DNA from: Treponema medium
GTDB taxonomy: Bacteria; Spirochaetota; Spirochaetia; Treponematales; Treponemataceae
Direction: 5' to 3'
Length of the DNA stretch: 64,000 bases
NCBI RefSeq assembly: GCF_017161265.1
Contig: NZ_CP031393.1
Coordinates: 2,170,001-2,234,000 of the forward strand
Shown here: positions 56,457-64,000 of the stretch, piece after piece
Layout of the letters: each line of letters starts with the position of its first letter
Numbering within the stretch: the first letter of the stretch is position 1
Notes under the pieces: generated by a model
Database searches by the model: none
Seen by the model: only the letters and a program-made list of their open reading frames with translations
Told to the model about the DNA's origin: nothing
Translations under genes and position numbers: made by a program

Positions 56457-58394
56457 TTAGTCGGCGTGTGAGGTTGCCGGAGCCGTCGTTCGCGATATTT
56501 TTCTATTCTTTATTTTTAACCAGAGCAGTTTCTCCGTCTCGTAATGCGGATTTAAGTCTGTTCGCCAATAAAAAAACATTCGCATGCCGCGTATAAGCTG
56601 TCTGATCGGCTCAGCTGCTCTTTTGCAGATACCATAAACGGGAATAACGATAAGACCGGGTACTTCATTTGCTTCCATTGTAAATTGGATCTTTCCTTCA
56701 GGGTCTTCAAGCTGTATCCATGATACTTTATTGAATACCTCTGTCGTAAGGTTGCGCTCTTTTTTTTGGTTTTCTTCACAATCATACAGCGATAAGGAAG
56801 GCATAATGGAATCGGTTCCTTCCAATGCAATGTCGATTTCAACGACAAAATAAGCGGAAAGATTAAAAGGGCTGTCGTTTTTTAAAATATATTGAACCTG
56901 AGTTCCTTCTGGAAAAAACATATATTGTTTACGTAATGAAACAGATTGTTCGATATCAGCGTCAAATAAACCGGAAGTTGACAGTTTGAGTTCAGAACGG
57001 ATTGTATTAATTTCGGTTTCCTGATACGTATTATCGGAAAACACGGTTGTTAGCGCTTCCGATTGCCCATCTTTGAGGCGCTGCAAAGATGCTTCCGATA
57101 AGAGATAATCGATAAACATCCCCGAATGATCGAGCGGCATATCTAAATAGTTTTTATAAGCGGAGAATACATCACATTCAAAAATCTTCCCACCGTGATG
57201 ATGCACATACATATTTAATGATGACCGTTGAGATAAAAACTCTTTAAGGCCGTCCATATCGATATCGTACCGAGTGAGCCCTTCAGTAAATACGCCCGGT
57301 AACCGTGTCTGCTTCTCGGCAACAAGCAGCTTCCGGTAGGCAATACGGCGCAATTCATTATGATATTCCGGAATACAAGGCTCCAGTGCAAAAAGCTCGG
57401 CGTTTTGTGCTTTCCATAGCTCTTGCAAGGCATATTTTTTACGTGCCTTATCACCTTTTATACCGTTTGCCAGCATATTCACATACATCATTTTCGAATA
57501 AATTTTAAAAGCATCACGCTGCATCGTAACGGCTCGTTTTGTTGCATGTCCCGTCGGGGTATCACAGAGAATAGTATTCGGAGCAATATACATAGGTGGA
57601 TGCGGATGCCGGCGCTTCATCAATTCAGCCGTATGGGTTAGCCGTATGACCGATTCAGGTTTATTACACAGCTCCACAAAGGAAGAAAACCAATTCGATC
57701 CATCTTTATTTTTTTCGAGGCATTTTATATATGTTGTAATCGGCAAAAACAGGAGACACATAGAATCGCCGGTTGAAGAAGCCTCTGCTGTTAATTTTTC
57801 ATAAAATTCTTGCGGTGTACGGGTTATAAAATCAGGATCATCGGGAATATAGGGGAACGCCGTAATCGTTTTCCCCTTATCTTCAACAATTATTGAAGAG
57901 AAAAATGCATTTTGATTGTTTTGTTCCGTATCTGTCGGAAACAAGCGATAGTCCAGAAGGCAATATTCCATACCGCACCGAATAAGCGGAGTAATGAGCG
58001 ATGGTGTCCAAGCAGAAGCGGTTAAAAAGATACCTCGCGGCCGCTTTCCGAAATGAGTTCTGATGACAGAAGTCATCATTTCAATTTGACCGATAACATC
58101 GGAGGCAGGTAATAGAGACAGATACGGTTGGTAGTAACCTCCGCTCAAGAGTTCAATTTGTTTGCGGGAGAGCATATTGTTTAACAGCATTGAATAAGCT
58201 TGGCGCTTCCCTTTTTGCCACTCTAAAAAGCTGCCTGTCGCAAAAATAGTTAAAGGCAGCTTTTCTTCCGCTTGAATACCGGAAAAAAAAGCTTTATACA
58301 GCGATGCATTATCGTTTTTATCAATCTGCTGCAAATAGGAGATAGAAAGCTGTACGCAAAAGCATAAATGCATATTTTTTTTTGAGGTATTCAC
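56457..58394 (-). CDS. GH57-like protein, 4-alpha-glucanotransferase type (DUF1925/DUF1926), nucleophile replaced
   Basis: GTG start with AAGGATG; 645 residues. N-terminal GH57 barrel (residues 1-300), a helical middle (KKYALQELWKAQNAELFALE) and a C-terminal beta-sandwich with the DUF1926-type start FECDVFSAYKNYLDMPLDHS. In active family members motif 3 is WLTERVW with nucleophile Glu; here it reads IFLTASAWTP, so Glu is Ala. The enzyme is probably inactive as a transferase or works differently. Second degenerate GH57 homologue in this window (see 30336-31910). Lies 25 bases from aroB. Confidence 0.78.
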   Translation of the reverse strand: MNTSKKNMHLCFCVQLSISYLQQIDKNDNASLYKAFFSGIQAEEKLPLTIFATGSFLEWQKGKRQAYSMLLNNMLSRKQIELLSGGYYQPYLSLLPASDVIGQIEMMTSVIRTHFGKRPRGIFLTASAWTPSLITPLIRCGMEYCLLDYRLFPTDTEQNNQNAFFSSIIVEDKGKTITAFPYIPDDPDFITRTPQEFYEKLTAEASSTGDSMCLLFLPITTYIKCLEKNKDGSNWFSSFVELCNKPESVIRLTHTAELMKRRHPHPPMYIAPNTILCDTPTGHATKRAVTMQRDAFKIYSKMMYVNMLANGIKGDKARKKYALQELWKAQNAELFALEPCIPEYHNELRRIAYRKLLVAEKQTRLPGVFTEGLTRYDIDMDGLKEFLSQRSSLNMYVHHHGGKIFECDVFSAYKNYLDMPLDHSGMFIDYLLSEASLQRLKDGQSEALTTVFSDNTYQETEINTIRSELKLSTSGLFDADIEQSVSLRKQYMFFPEGTQVQYILKNDSPFNLSAYFVVEIDIALEGTDSIMPSLSLYDCEENQKKERNLTTEVFNKVSWIQLEDPEGKIQFTMEANEVPGLIVIPVYGICKRAAEPIRQLIRGMRMFFYWRTDLNPHYETEKLLWLKIKNRKISRTTAPATSHAD

Positions 58395-58399
58395 GGATC

Positions 58400-58672
58400 A
58401 TCCTTACTAAAACAACATTTATTGTATACTATTTTGACTGATTATGGAAGCATGAAATTTCGTATTCAGGGCAAAGTGCATCAGAAAAATTTTAAGTGAA
58501 TGCATCCTTTGGTGCGGAGTTTTGGAGATATAAGGGGGAGTCCAAAATAACACCTTCAAAAACTAATGAATTTCCTTGTTTATCAGTCGATGAAAGCGTT
58601 ATTTTTAGGTATTGGGTATCTCTAAAAACTCAGCCAGTTGTTAGAAACACCCAATAGTATTTTTAATGTTGA
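58400..58672. repeat. Intergenic region with decayed hairpin elements
   Basis: Contains an imperfect long palindrome (CAAAGTGCATCAG../..TGAATGCATCCTTTG, about 58474-58512), AAAATAACACCTTC paired with GAAAGCGTTATTTT (about 58544-58605) and the terminator-like ATTGGGTATCTCTAAAAACT../..AGAAACACCCAAT (58611-58655) that lies 3' of ftsH. Looks like remnants of the K and R families. Confidence 0.55.
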
Positions 58673-60760
58673 TTATTGATGAGAAGTAGATGAATCCGAA
58701 CTATCGGCAGCGGGCTTATCCGTTTCGACGGACATATCCGGTTCCCCAGACAGTGCAGATTCCGGCTCTGCGAGGACGGATTGCCGCGGTAACTGAGACT
58801 CCGCCTTGATAATATCCTCAAATTCTTGTTTATCGATCGTTTCTTTCTCAAGCAGTCGCTTTGCAATATAATCCAGCAGAGACTTTTTTGCTTGTAATCG
58901 GTTTACAACTACAGCGTATCGCTCTTCCATAATGCGGGCAATTTCTTCATCGATGTACTGCTGCGTCGTTTCAGAGTATTCGCGCACCAGCTGAGGGTCT
59001 CCTGCTCCGTATCCGCTGCCCCGCTTTGAAAGCGCAACGTTTTTAAAGCGGTCACTCATACCGTAGTCGGTTATCATACCGCGGATAATATCGGTAGCGC
59101 GTGACAGATCGTTTGCAGCGCCGGTAGAAACAACGCCGAACTGCACAAATTCGGCAGCCCGCCCGCCAAGCAGACAGTCAACCTCTGCAAGCAATTCCTT
59201 TTCAGTGCGCAGGAAGCGGTCTTCTTCGGGGATGTTTAGGGTATAGCCAAGCGCTGCAATACCGCGCGGTATAATGGAAACCTTATGTACCTTATCCGCC
59301 CCTTCGGTAAAGGCGGCCGTTATAGCGTGTCCGGTTTCGTGGTATGCGACGATTTGGCGTTCTTTTTCCTTGATTACCCTACTCTTCTTCTGCAAACCGG
59401 CGATGGCCTTTTCCACCGCTTCGTTGAGGTCTTCCGCAACAACTTCTTTACGACCGCCGCGTACTGCGAGCAACGCAGCCTCGTTAATCACGTTTGCAAG
59501 ATCGGCGCCCGAAAAACCGCTCGTAATCCGCGCCGTATCGCTGAGATCAATTCCGCTAGAAAGCTTCACATTCTTGGCGTGTATCTTGAGGATTTGTTCC
59601 CGTCCTTTCATATCGGGGCGGTCTACCGCTACCTGCCGGTCAAAACGTCCGGGACGAAGCAACGCGGGGTCTAGAACATCAGGCCGGTTGGTTGCCGCAA
59701 GCAAAATAAGCCCTGTGCTGTTATCGAATCCGTCCATCTCTACGAGCAGCTGATTGAGCGTCTGCTCCCGCTCGTCGTTTGAATGAATGGAATTCAGACG
59801 AGACTTACCGATGGCATCCAGCTCGTCGATAAATATGATACAGGGAGCTTTTTCCCGTGCTTGTTTAAAAAGGTCGCGTACGCGGGAGGCGCCGACACCG
59901 ACGAACATCTCTACAAAGTCCGAACCGCTGATTCTAAAGAAAGGAACACCGGATTCCCCTGCAACGGCGCGAGCCAGTAAGGTCTTTCCGGTACCGGGCG
60001 GGCCAACCAATAAGACGCCCCGAGGTATTTTACCGCCTATTTCGGTATATTTTTGAGGGTATTTTAAAAAGTCTACAACTTCAACCAGTTCTTCTTTTGC
60101 CTCATCAACACCGGCGACATCGCTGAAGCGGGTAGTAACTTTTCCTTCCTCGACAGCTGCGGATCGCGCTTGCCCGCCGGAAAAGATACTGCCGCCGAGA
60201 CCACCGAGATTCGAGGTGAAACGCTTCATCACAAAATGCCAAAGAAGGAAGATAAAACCGAACGGCAGTATCCATTGTACCAAAAAATCGACGAGAAAGT
60301 TATTTTCTTTTGGACGTACTAAATAAATGACATTGTGCTCATCCAGCAGCTGTAAAAAAGATTCCGAATAGATCCCGACCGTTTGATAAGCGTCTCCCGT
60401 ATCTGCCGACAAAAACGGCAATCTGCTGCGAGTTTGCTCACTGCTCGCCTGCGTCTTTGTTTGCCCGATAAAATACGTCGGTCCCATAATGACTTTGACG
60501 ATTTCACCCGATGCAACGCGATCTTTAAACTCCGAAAAGGGAATAACATTCGCATCTTGCTTCATCAAAAACTGGTTTGCAATAAGCAGAGCGATAAACA
60601 CGCCGACAATAATAGCGATAAAAGGTAATCGAGGTTTTTTTTGATCCTTGTTGTTATTATTGTTATTAGACGGTTCAGGACTTAACTTAAAAAAATTAAA
60701 GGGATCTCGTTCATTCGGATCCTGTTTATTCTTATCATCATTCTGATTCATAACTGCCAT
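58673..60760 (-). CDS. ftsH: ATP-dependent zinc metalloprotease FtsH
   Basis: 695 residues (an ATG three codons in, 60751, is an alternative start). One N-terminal helix ([20 protein letters not shown]), a periplasmic domain, a second helix, AAA+ ATPase with Walker A GPPGTGKT and Walker [15 protein letters not shown] region [20 protein letters not shown], and the M41 zinc site AYHETGHAI with the downstream Glu/Asp. Membrane quality-control protease. The acidic, Ser-rich C-terminal tail is unstructured. A 770-bp hairpin-rich region separates it from the divergent 61585 gene. Confidence 0.98.
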   Translation of the reverse strand: MAVMNQNDDKNKQDPNERDPFNFFKLSPEPSNNNNNNKDQKKPRLPFIAIIVGVFIALLIANQFLMKQDANVIPFSEFKDRVASGEIVKVIMGPTYFIGQTKTQASSEQTRSRLPFLSADTGDAYQTVGIYSESFLQLLDEHNVIYLVRPKENNFLVDFLVQWILPFGFIFLLWHFVMKRFTSNLGGLGGSIFSGGQARSAAVEEGKVTTRFSDVAGVDEAKEELVEVVDFLKYPQKYTEIGGKIPRGVLLVGPPGTGKTLLARAVAGESGVPFFRISGSDFVEMFVGVGASRVRDLFKQAREKAPCIIFIDELDAIGKSRLNSIHSNDEREQTLNQLLVEMDGFDNSTGLILLAATNRPDVLDPALLRPGRFDRQVAVDRPDMKGREQILKIHAKNVKLSSGIDLSDTARITSGFSGADLANVINEAALLAVRGGRKEVVAEDLNEAVEKAIAGLQKKSRVIKEKERQIVAYHETGHAITAAFTEGADKVHKVSIIPRGIAALGYTLNIPEEDRFLRTEKELLAEVDCLLGGRAAEFVQFGVVSTGAANDLSRATDIIRGMITDYGMSDRFKNVALSKRGSGYGAGDPQLVREYSETTQQYIDEEIARIMEERYAVVVNRLQAKKSLLDYIAKRLLEKETIDKQEFEDIIKAESQLPRQSVLAEPESALSGEPDMSVETDKPAADSSDSSTSHQ

Positions 60761-60831
60761 TGCCTCATCTTTTACTCTAGGATTCTGCTCAAAACTCCGG
60801 TGAAGGTAGTGGAGGTTTCCTATCTATACGA

Positions 60832-60973
60832 AAAACCTCTAAAAACCTCAGTTTTTAGAGGTTTTCCTTAGATGTAATTTGCGATGTTTTAATTTAAGCC
60901 GTTATGATATAAAGACTTAAATTAAAACTCGCCGGGCATCTCTAAAAATCTAACCGAGTTTTTAGAGATGCCC
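60832..60973. repeat. K-family multi-hairpin element, copy b
   Basis: Hairpin AAAACCTCTAAAAAC../..TTTTTAGAGGTTTT, linker CCTTAGATGTAATTTGCGAT, stem TTTTAATTTAAG../..CTTAAATTAAAA (central TATAAAGA kept), then GGGCATCTCTAAAAA../..TTTTTAGAGATGCCC (60934-60973). Compared with copy a the central stem is CTGTTTAAG in a and TTAATTTAAG in b, both fully paired. Upstream of ftsH, so not a terminator for any annotated gene. Confidence 0.8.
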
Positions 60974-61038
60974 TACGGCATAACATACTCAAAAAAAACA
61001 ATATAGACAAGTCGCTCCGGAGTGAAAAGTTGCGAAAC

Positions 61039-61072
61039 AGGGCAACCGCATTAAAAATATTTTTAGCGGTTG
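61039..61072. repeat. Hairpin GGCAACCGC/GCGGTTGCC
   Basis: GGCAACCGCATTAAAA/TTTTTAGCGGTTGCC stem; equivalent to the third hairpin of R copy 2 (24148-24178) and possibly an outlying part of R copy 4. Confidence 0.5.
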
Positions 61073-61102
61073 CCTTCCTTCTGTGCGAAATTTCATAGGT
61101 AT

Positions 61103-61234
61103 AAGGTGAGCGGAGTCATTGTAGATGCTCACCTTAACCGTCAAGTTTTCTTTCGAAAACTTGCATATTGATGCGTGTTGACGCGCACCAATGCAACAGT
61201 TTCAAAAATTCATATTTTGTTCAACTGTTGCATT
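61103..61234 (+). repeat. H-family four-hairpin element, copy e
   Basis: H1 61103-61135 (AAGGTGAGC/GCTCACCTT), H2 61142-61163 (CAAGTTTTC/GAAAACTTG), H3 61172-61187 (TGCGTG/ACGCGCA), H4 61190-61234 (AATGCAACAGT/ACTGTTGCATT). H1 and H2 stems are unrelated in sequence to copies a-d but occupy the same positions. Confidence 0.75.
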
Positions 61235-61244
61235 TTAAGGAAAT

Positions 61245-61276
61245 CAACAACCCCGACGCAAGCGTCGGGGTTGTTG
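61245..61276. repeat. GC-rich perfect hairpin
   Basis: CAACAACCCCGACG and CGTCGGGGTTGTTG form a 14-bp perfect stem around CAAG. It lies between divergent genes, with no upstream plus-strand gene to terminate. A related hairpin GGCTTTAATACCC/GGGGTATTAAAGCC is at 61299-61345. Confidence 0.6.
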
Positions 61277-61348
61277 TTCTCATAAGGTGGTTGCAGTCGG
61301 CTTTAATACCCTTTGTTACGACGCAAGCATCGGGGTATTAAAGCCTCC

Positions 61349-61527
61349 GCACGAATAAAATTTCGCACATTTTTCCGGCAAGCGGGTAAACACATCAGGT
61401 AGAGTAGATAAAAACCGTGGAAAAATTGAGACTGTGAGACCATTTGAACCGCGAAGAGGTTCAACTCTGGTCGAATAGTATCAAATTTTCCGCGGGGTCG
61501 CTAAAAAACGAACTGATGTGTTTACCC
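61349..61527 (-). repeat. R-family nested palindrome element, copy 4 (inverted)
   Basis: Hairpin GCACGAATAAAATTTCGCAC (61349-61368); outer arms GGGTAAACACATCAG (61384-61398) and CTGATGTGTTTACCC (61513-61527); middle arms CGTGGAAAAATTGA (61416-61429) and TCAAATTTTCCGCG (61481-61494); core TTGAACCGCGAAGAGGTTCA from 61444. Confidence 0.82.
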
Positions 61528-61548
61528 TAAGTTGACCAAGTTTTATAA

Positions 61549-61577
61549 TTGACGATACCGGCAATAGATGATAGAAT
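61549..61577 (+). promoter_or_regulatory. Promoter of the RsbU-like gene, probably leaderless
   Basis: TTGACG (61549-61554), 17 bp, TAGAAT (61572-61577), 7 bases before ATG 61585. No SD precedes that ATG. An ORF start at TTG 61549 is unlikely for the same reason. Confidence 0.55.
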
Positions 61578-61584
61578 TACGTTT

Positions 61585-63237
61585 ATGAAAATGGTTTCCG
61601 CCGCAACGGTGTTTCTTGTGGTAAGTATAATATGCTGTTTGTTTTTCGGAATACGGGCAGTAAAGAATAAAAAACGAATGCAATCGGCACGGTTATATAA
61701 TATTGCGCTGATTGTTATTATGCTCTTTTCTATATCAGCCGCTTTGTTATTTAGATATACGTCTCTTCCCCTTGTGCCAACGGCACTCAGCGCTCTTTGT
61801 TTTATACTATTAGTGGTTATTGCGTCAAACGATGCGGTTTACCGGCGGGAATATACAGCACTCAAAACGCAGATGGAGTTGATACAAGAAGAACTGGTTA
61901 AGGCACAACGTCCTGATGAAACCGCAATGAGGGCAAAAGAATTATTACCGGTTGGTAACACATTCCTGATAAAAGCTGCCGAAGCGATACGACAGCAAAC
62001 TGATACGTCCGGTATTCTCGGTTTTATCAATAAAATAATGATCGAACAACTTTTTGCGGATGGAGGTGTCATTCTTACCATCGGTGAATTTGAAGACGTA
62101 CTCAGCGTTAAAGCGTATAGTGGAAATTATCCGCCGCCGTATAAATTACCCAATGATGTGCCGCACCAGCAAGAACAAGTTGCCACTAATTTTAGATATG
62201 CGGAATTTCCACTCAATAATTCATTTTTCGGCGAGGCGGCACGTTCGGCACAATCGATTTTAATTCCGCATGCACAGGAAGATAGTAGAATTGTTATCAA
62301 CGGAGAAGAACCGTTTCTTATGCCGGGATCATTACTAACCCTTCCGATGGTATATCGAGATACGGTAGCGGGGTTGATTTCTTTATCACGAAGTACCGAG
62401 CATGCACCGTTTACAGAATCCGACGTACAGATTGGCGAAATATTGGCCAGCTATGCAACGGCGGCGCTTAGACTGATATATGATTTGCAGGATGAAACGG
62501 AATTAAACACTATCGAAAACGAAACTGATATTGCGAGCCGCATTCAAAGAATCTTGCTTCCTAAGAAGCTTGTTGACACGGCGGACTTGAATTTTTCAGT
62601 GCTTTTTAATCAGGCGCGAGGCGTTTGTAGTGATTACTATGATATTATTCAGAATCAGAAAGATAGGCTTTTCTGTATTATCGCAGATGTTGCCGGAAAA
62701 AGTATTCACGCCTGTATCGTTATGGTAATGCTTCGCTCACTGCTTTATCTTATCACCAATACGGCACAGAATACTCAGAGTATCCTCGATATTTTAAATA
62801 AGGGTATTACCGGAAAAATATCGATTGACCACTATGCAAGTATATCGTTATTGGCGTATATTCCTGTAGAGAAAAGTATTGAATATGTAAACGCCGGAAC
62901 GCAGTCTCTCCTCTTGTGGAAAGATTCGACAAAGAAATTAGTCCGGCTTGAACAAAAATCGGATCCTATCGGTGTGGATAGTAAATCGGTTTATACCTGT
63001 AAAAAGATTCCTGTTGAAAAAGGAGATATAGCCGTTTTGTTTACCGACGGTGTTATTGAAACACTCAATGAACGGGGAGAGCCGTTTGGATTAAAAGCTC
63101 TTGCGGAGCTTTTGGCTGCAAACGCTGCATTGCCTGCAAAAGCAATTACTGAGAAAATTAATAAGCAAATAAAAACATTTATCGGGAAAACATCACCTCA
63201 CGATGATCAGACGGTGATGATTATTAAAGTGAAATAG
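61585..63237 (+). CDS. RsbU/SpoIIE-type PP2C phosphatase with GAF domain
   Basis: 550 residues from ATG 61585. Two to three N-terminal membrane helices (MVSAATVFLVVSIICCLFFG onward), a coil, GAF-like domain (about residues 130-310), then PP2C/SpoIIE domain (SVLFNQARGVCSDYYDIIQN, IIADVAGKSIHACIVMVMLR, VLFTDGVIE, HDDQTVMIIKV with metal-binding Asp residues). Dephosphorylates a STAS anti-anti-sigma factor, here the next gene. Heads a three-gene partner-switch operon. Confidence 0.9.
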   Translation: MKMVSAATVFLVVSIICCLFFGIRAVKNKKRMQSARLYNIALIVIMLFSISAALLFRYTSLPLVPTALSALCFILLVVIASNDAVYRREYTALKTQMELIQEELVKAQRPDETAMRAKELLPVGNTFLIKAAEAIRQQTDTSGILGFINKIMIEQLFADGGVILTIGEFEDVLSVKAYSGNYPPPYKLPNDVPHQQEQVATNFRYAEFPLNNSFFGEAARSAQSILIPHAQEDSRIVINGEEPFLMPGSLLTLPMVYRDTVAGLISLSRSTEHAPFTESDVQIGEILASYATAALRLIYDLQDETELNTIENETDIASRIQRILLPKKLVDTADLNFSVLFNQARGVCSDYYDIIQNQKDRLFCIIADVAGKSIHACIVMVMLRSLLYLITNTAQNTQSILDILNKGITGKISIDHYASISLLAYIPVEKSIEYVNAGTQSLLLWKDSTKKLVRLEQKSDPIGVDSKSVYTCKKIPVEKGDIAVLFTDGVIETLNERGEPFGLKALAELLAANAALPAKAITEKINKQIKTFIGKTSPHDDQTVMIIKVK

Positions 63238-63255
63238 AGGTAAGGAGAACAGAAT

Positions 63256-63600
63256 ATGGAACTGAAAATCCGAAAAAACAAGAATATATACATTGTCGAT
63301 GTAAGCGGAGAAATGGATTTATACAATTCGTATAAACTAAAGGAGTTGATTACAAAGATGCTTGAACGTCAGATTCAATGTATTGTACTCAATCTTGAAG
63401 AAGTTGAATATATCGACTCTTCCGGTATCGGCGCATTGATTTATATATGTTCAACCTTAAAAAAGAAAAACTTAAAATTATATATTACCAATATTCATGG
63501 TTCGGTAAAAAAAGTTATCGAATTAACAAAGTTGATGGGCTTCTTTCCAATTACCAATAGTTTGGAAGAAGCACTGCAAAAATTAGCCGATAGCCAATAG
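63256..63600 (+). CDS. STAS domain anti-sigma factor antagonist (RsbV/SpoIIAA-like)
   Basis: 114 residues, SD AAGGAG. Typical STAS fold with the phosphorylatable serine motif VEYIDSSGIGALIYICSTLK (about residue 57). Binds the anti-sigma kinase (next gene) when unphosphorylated. Directly downstream of the phosphatase. Confidence 0.94.
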   Translation: MELKIRKNKNIYIVDVSGEMDLYNSYKLKELITKMLERQIQCIVLNLEEVEYIDSSGIGALIYICSTLKKKNLKLYITNIHGSVKKVIELTKLMGFFPITNSLEEALQKLADSQ

Positions 63601-63614
63601 GAGAATGTTATAAT

Positions 63615-64000
63615 ATGATCAAAGAATTACGTGTTGATGGAAATGATCCATTGTTTGATAAGACCGGTATGCTATATAAGGAATTCCCGTCAGATTTTCG
63701 GCAAATTCGCTATTTTACTCTGTTGATTGTACAGTCAGCTCCGTTAGAGATTAAAGGAATTAACCTGCTTGAACAGCAAATCAGCGAGATTATCAAAAAT
63801 GCCGTAAAGCATGGAAATAAATGCGACCCTAAAAAGAAAGTGAAGGTGTGGTACGAATTTAGTCCCGAACATGCACACCTCATCGTAGAAGATGAAGGTT
63901 CCGGCTTCAAAGATATAGAAAAATGGAATGAATTTAACCGAAAACGGCTTGAATGTTTGTATAAACAGGATTTTACCAATCTAGGCGATTATGTTTCCTT
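63615..64000 (+). CDS. RsbW-like anti-sigma factor serine kinase (HATPase), 3' end outside window
   Basis: Starts ATG 63615 with AGGAG nine bases upstream and runs off the right edge (about 128 codons visible). N-terminus MIKELRVDGNDPLFDKTGML; N-box EIIKNAVKHGNKCDPKKKV and G1-box VEDEGSGFKDIEKW of the HATPase_c_2 family mark it as the Spo0IIAB/RsbW-type kinase. Completes a phosphatase-antagonist-kinase switch; the sigma factor target is not in the window. Confidence 0.9.
   Translation, partial: MIKELRVDGNDPLFDKTGMLYKEFPSDFRQIRYFTLLIVQSAPLEIKGINLLEQQISEIIKNAVKHGNKCDPKKKVKVWYEFSPEHAHLIVEDEGSGFKDIEKWNEFNRKRLECLYKQDFTNLGDYVS

Noticed and set aside
61245-61276. GC-rich hairpin as terminator
   Set aside because: It lies between divergent genes and is not followed by a clean T-run; no plus-strand gene precedes it.

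Overview
The window looks like a chromosomal segment of an oral-type Treponema (inference). The grounds are the gene content: an RsbU/STAS/RsbW-like partner-switch cluster, an LptD-like giant barrel, lipoproteins with LRR and InlB-type repeats, a sialidase lipoprotein, 7TM-DISM sensors, GH57-like glycan proteins and an ankyrin protein. Moderate base composition is closer to the T. vincentii/T. medium group than to T. denticola. No tRNA, rRNA or CRISPR was seen.

Layout. 1-1241: 3' part of rseP. 1463-4436: CpXC protein and WD40-like exported protein. 4492-11567: TetR regulator, then an MMPL exporter, a LolA-like protein, a small 4-TM protein and a DUF1302-like outer-membrane barrel; the exporter promoter carries a perfect 33-bp operator. 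11922-18257 (minus): MCP, LRR lipoprotein, transketolase, MoxR ATPase. 18404-20476: sialidase lipoprotein. 20897-28514 (minus): VWA protein, Rel, PrmC, RF1, ankyrin protein, antiporter. 29489-39186 (plus): DUF4912 protein, GH57-like protein, GpmA, UvrA, LptD-like protein. 39233-45059 (minus): ABC ATPase, Rpn nuclease, and a rearranged accessory patch holding an Rpn fragment, a frameshifted poly-G LRR lipoprotein and a 5' fragment of the same ABC gene. 45394-48922 (minus): C69 dipeptidase, CapD-like enzyme, NusG-like antiterminator. 49079-53067 (plus): two translationally coupled 7TM-DISM cyclases. 53234-60760 (minus): IspH, cysteine desulfurase, AroB, second GH57-like protein, FtsH. 61585-64000 (plus): RsbU-like phosphatase, STAS protein and start of an RsbW-like kinase.

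Two things stand out. First, the cyclase pair has complementary active-site halves: one chain keeps the metal-binding Asp pair, the other keeps the Asn/Arg pair. This resembles C1/C2 of animal membrane adenylate cyclases and predicts an obligate heterodimeric receptor cyclase. Second, the intergenic regions are filled with modular hairpin elements whose linkers and loops are conserved while stems differ but stay complementary. One family forms arrays of hairpins with ANGGA-type loops, several matching the CsrA consensus RUACARGGAUGU exactly. These arrays are candidates for CsrB-like CsrA-sponge RNAs, or a mobile repeat carrying CsrA sites, in a spirochete.

Other points: four genes have promoter -10 boxes only 7-9 nt before the start codon and no Shine-Dalgarno (probable leaderless mRNAs), the Rel protein lacks the HD catalytic pair, and both GH57-like proteins lack the nucleophile Glu.
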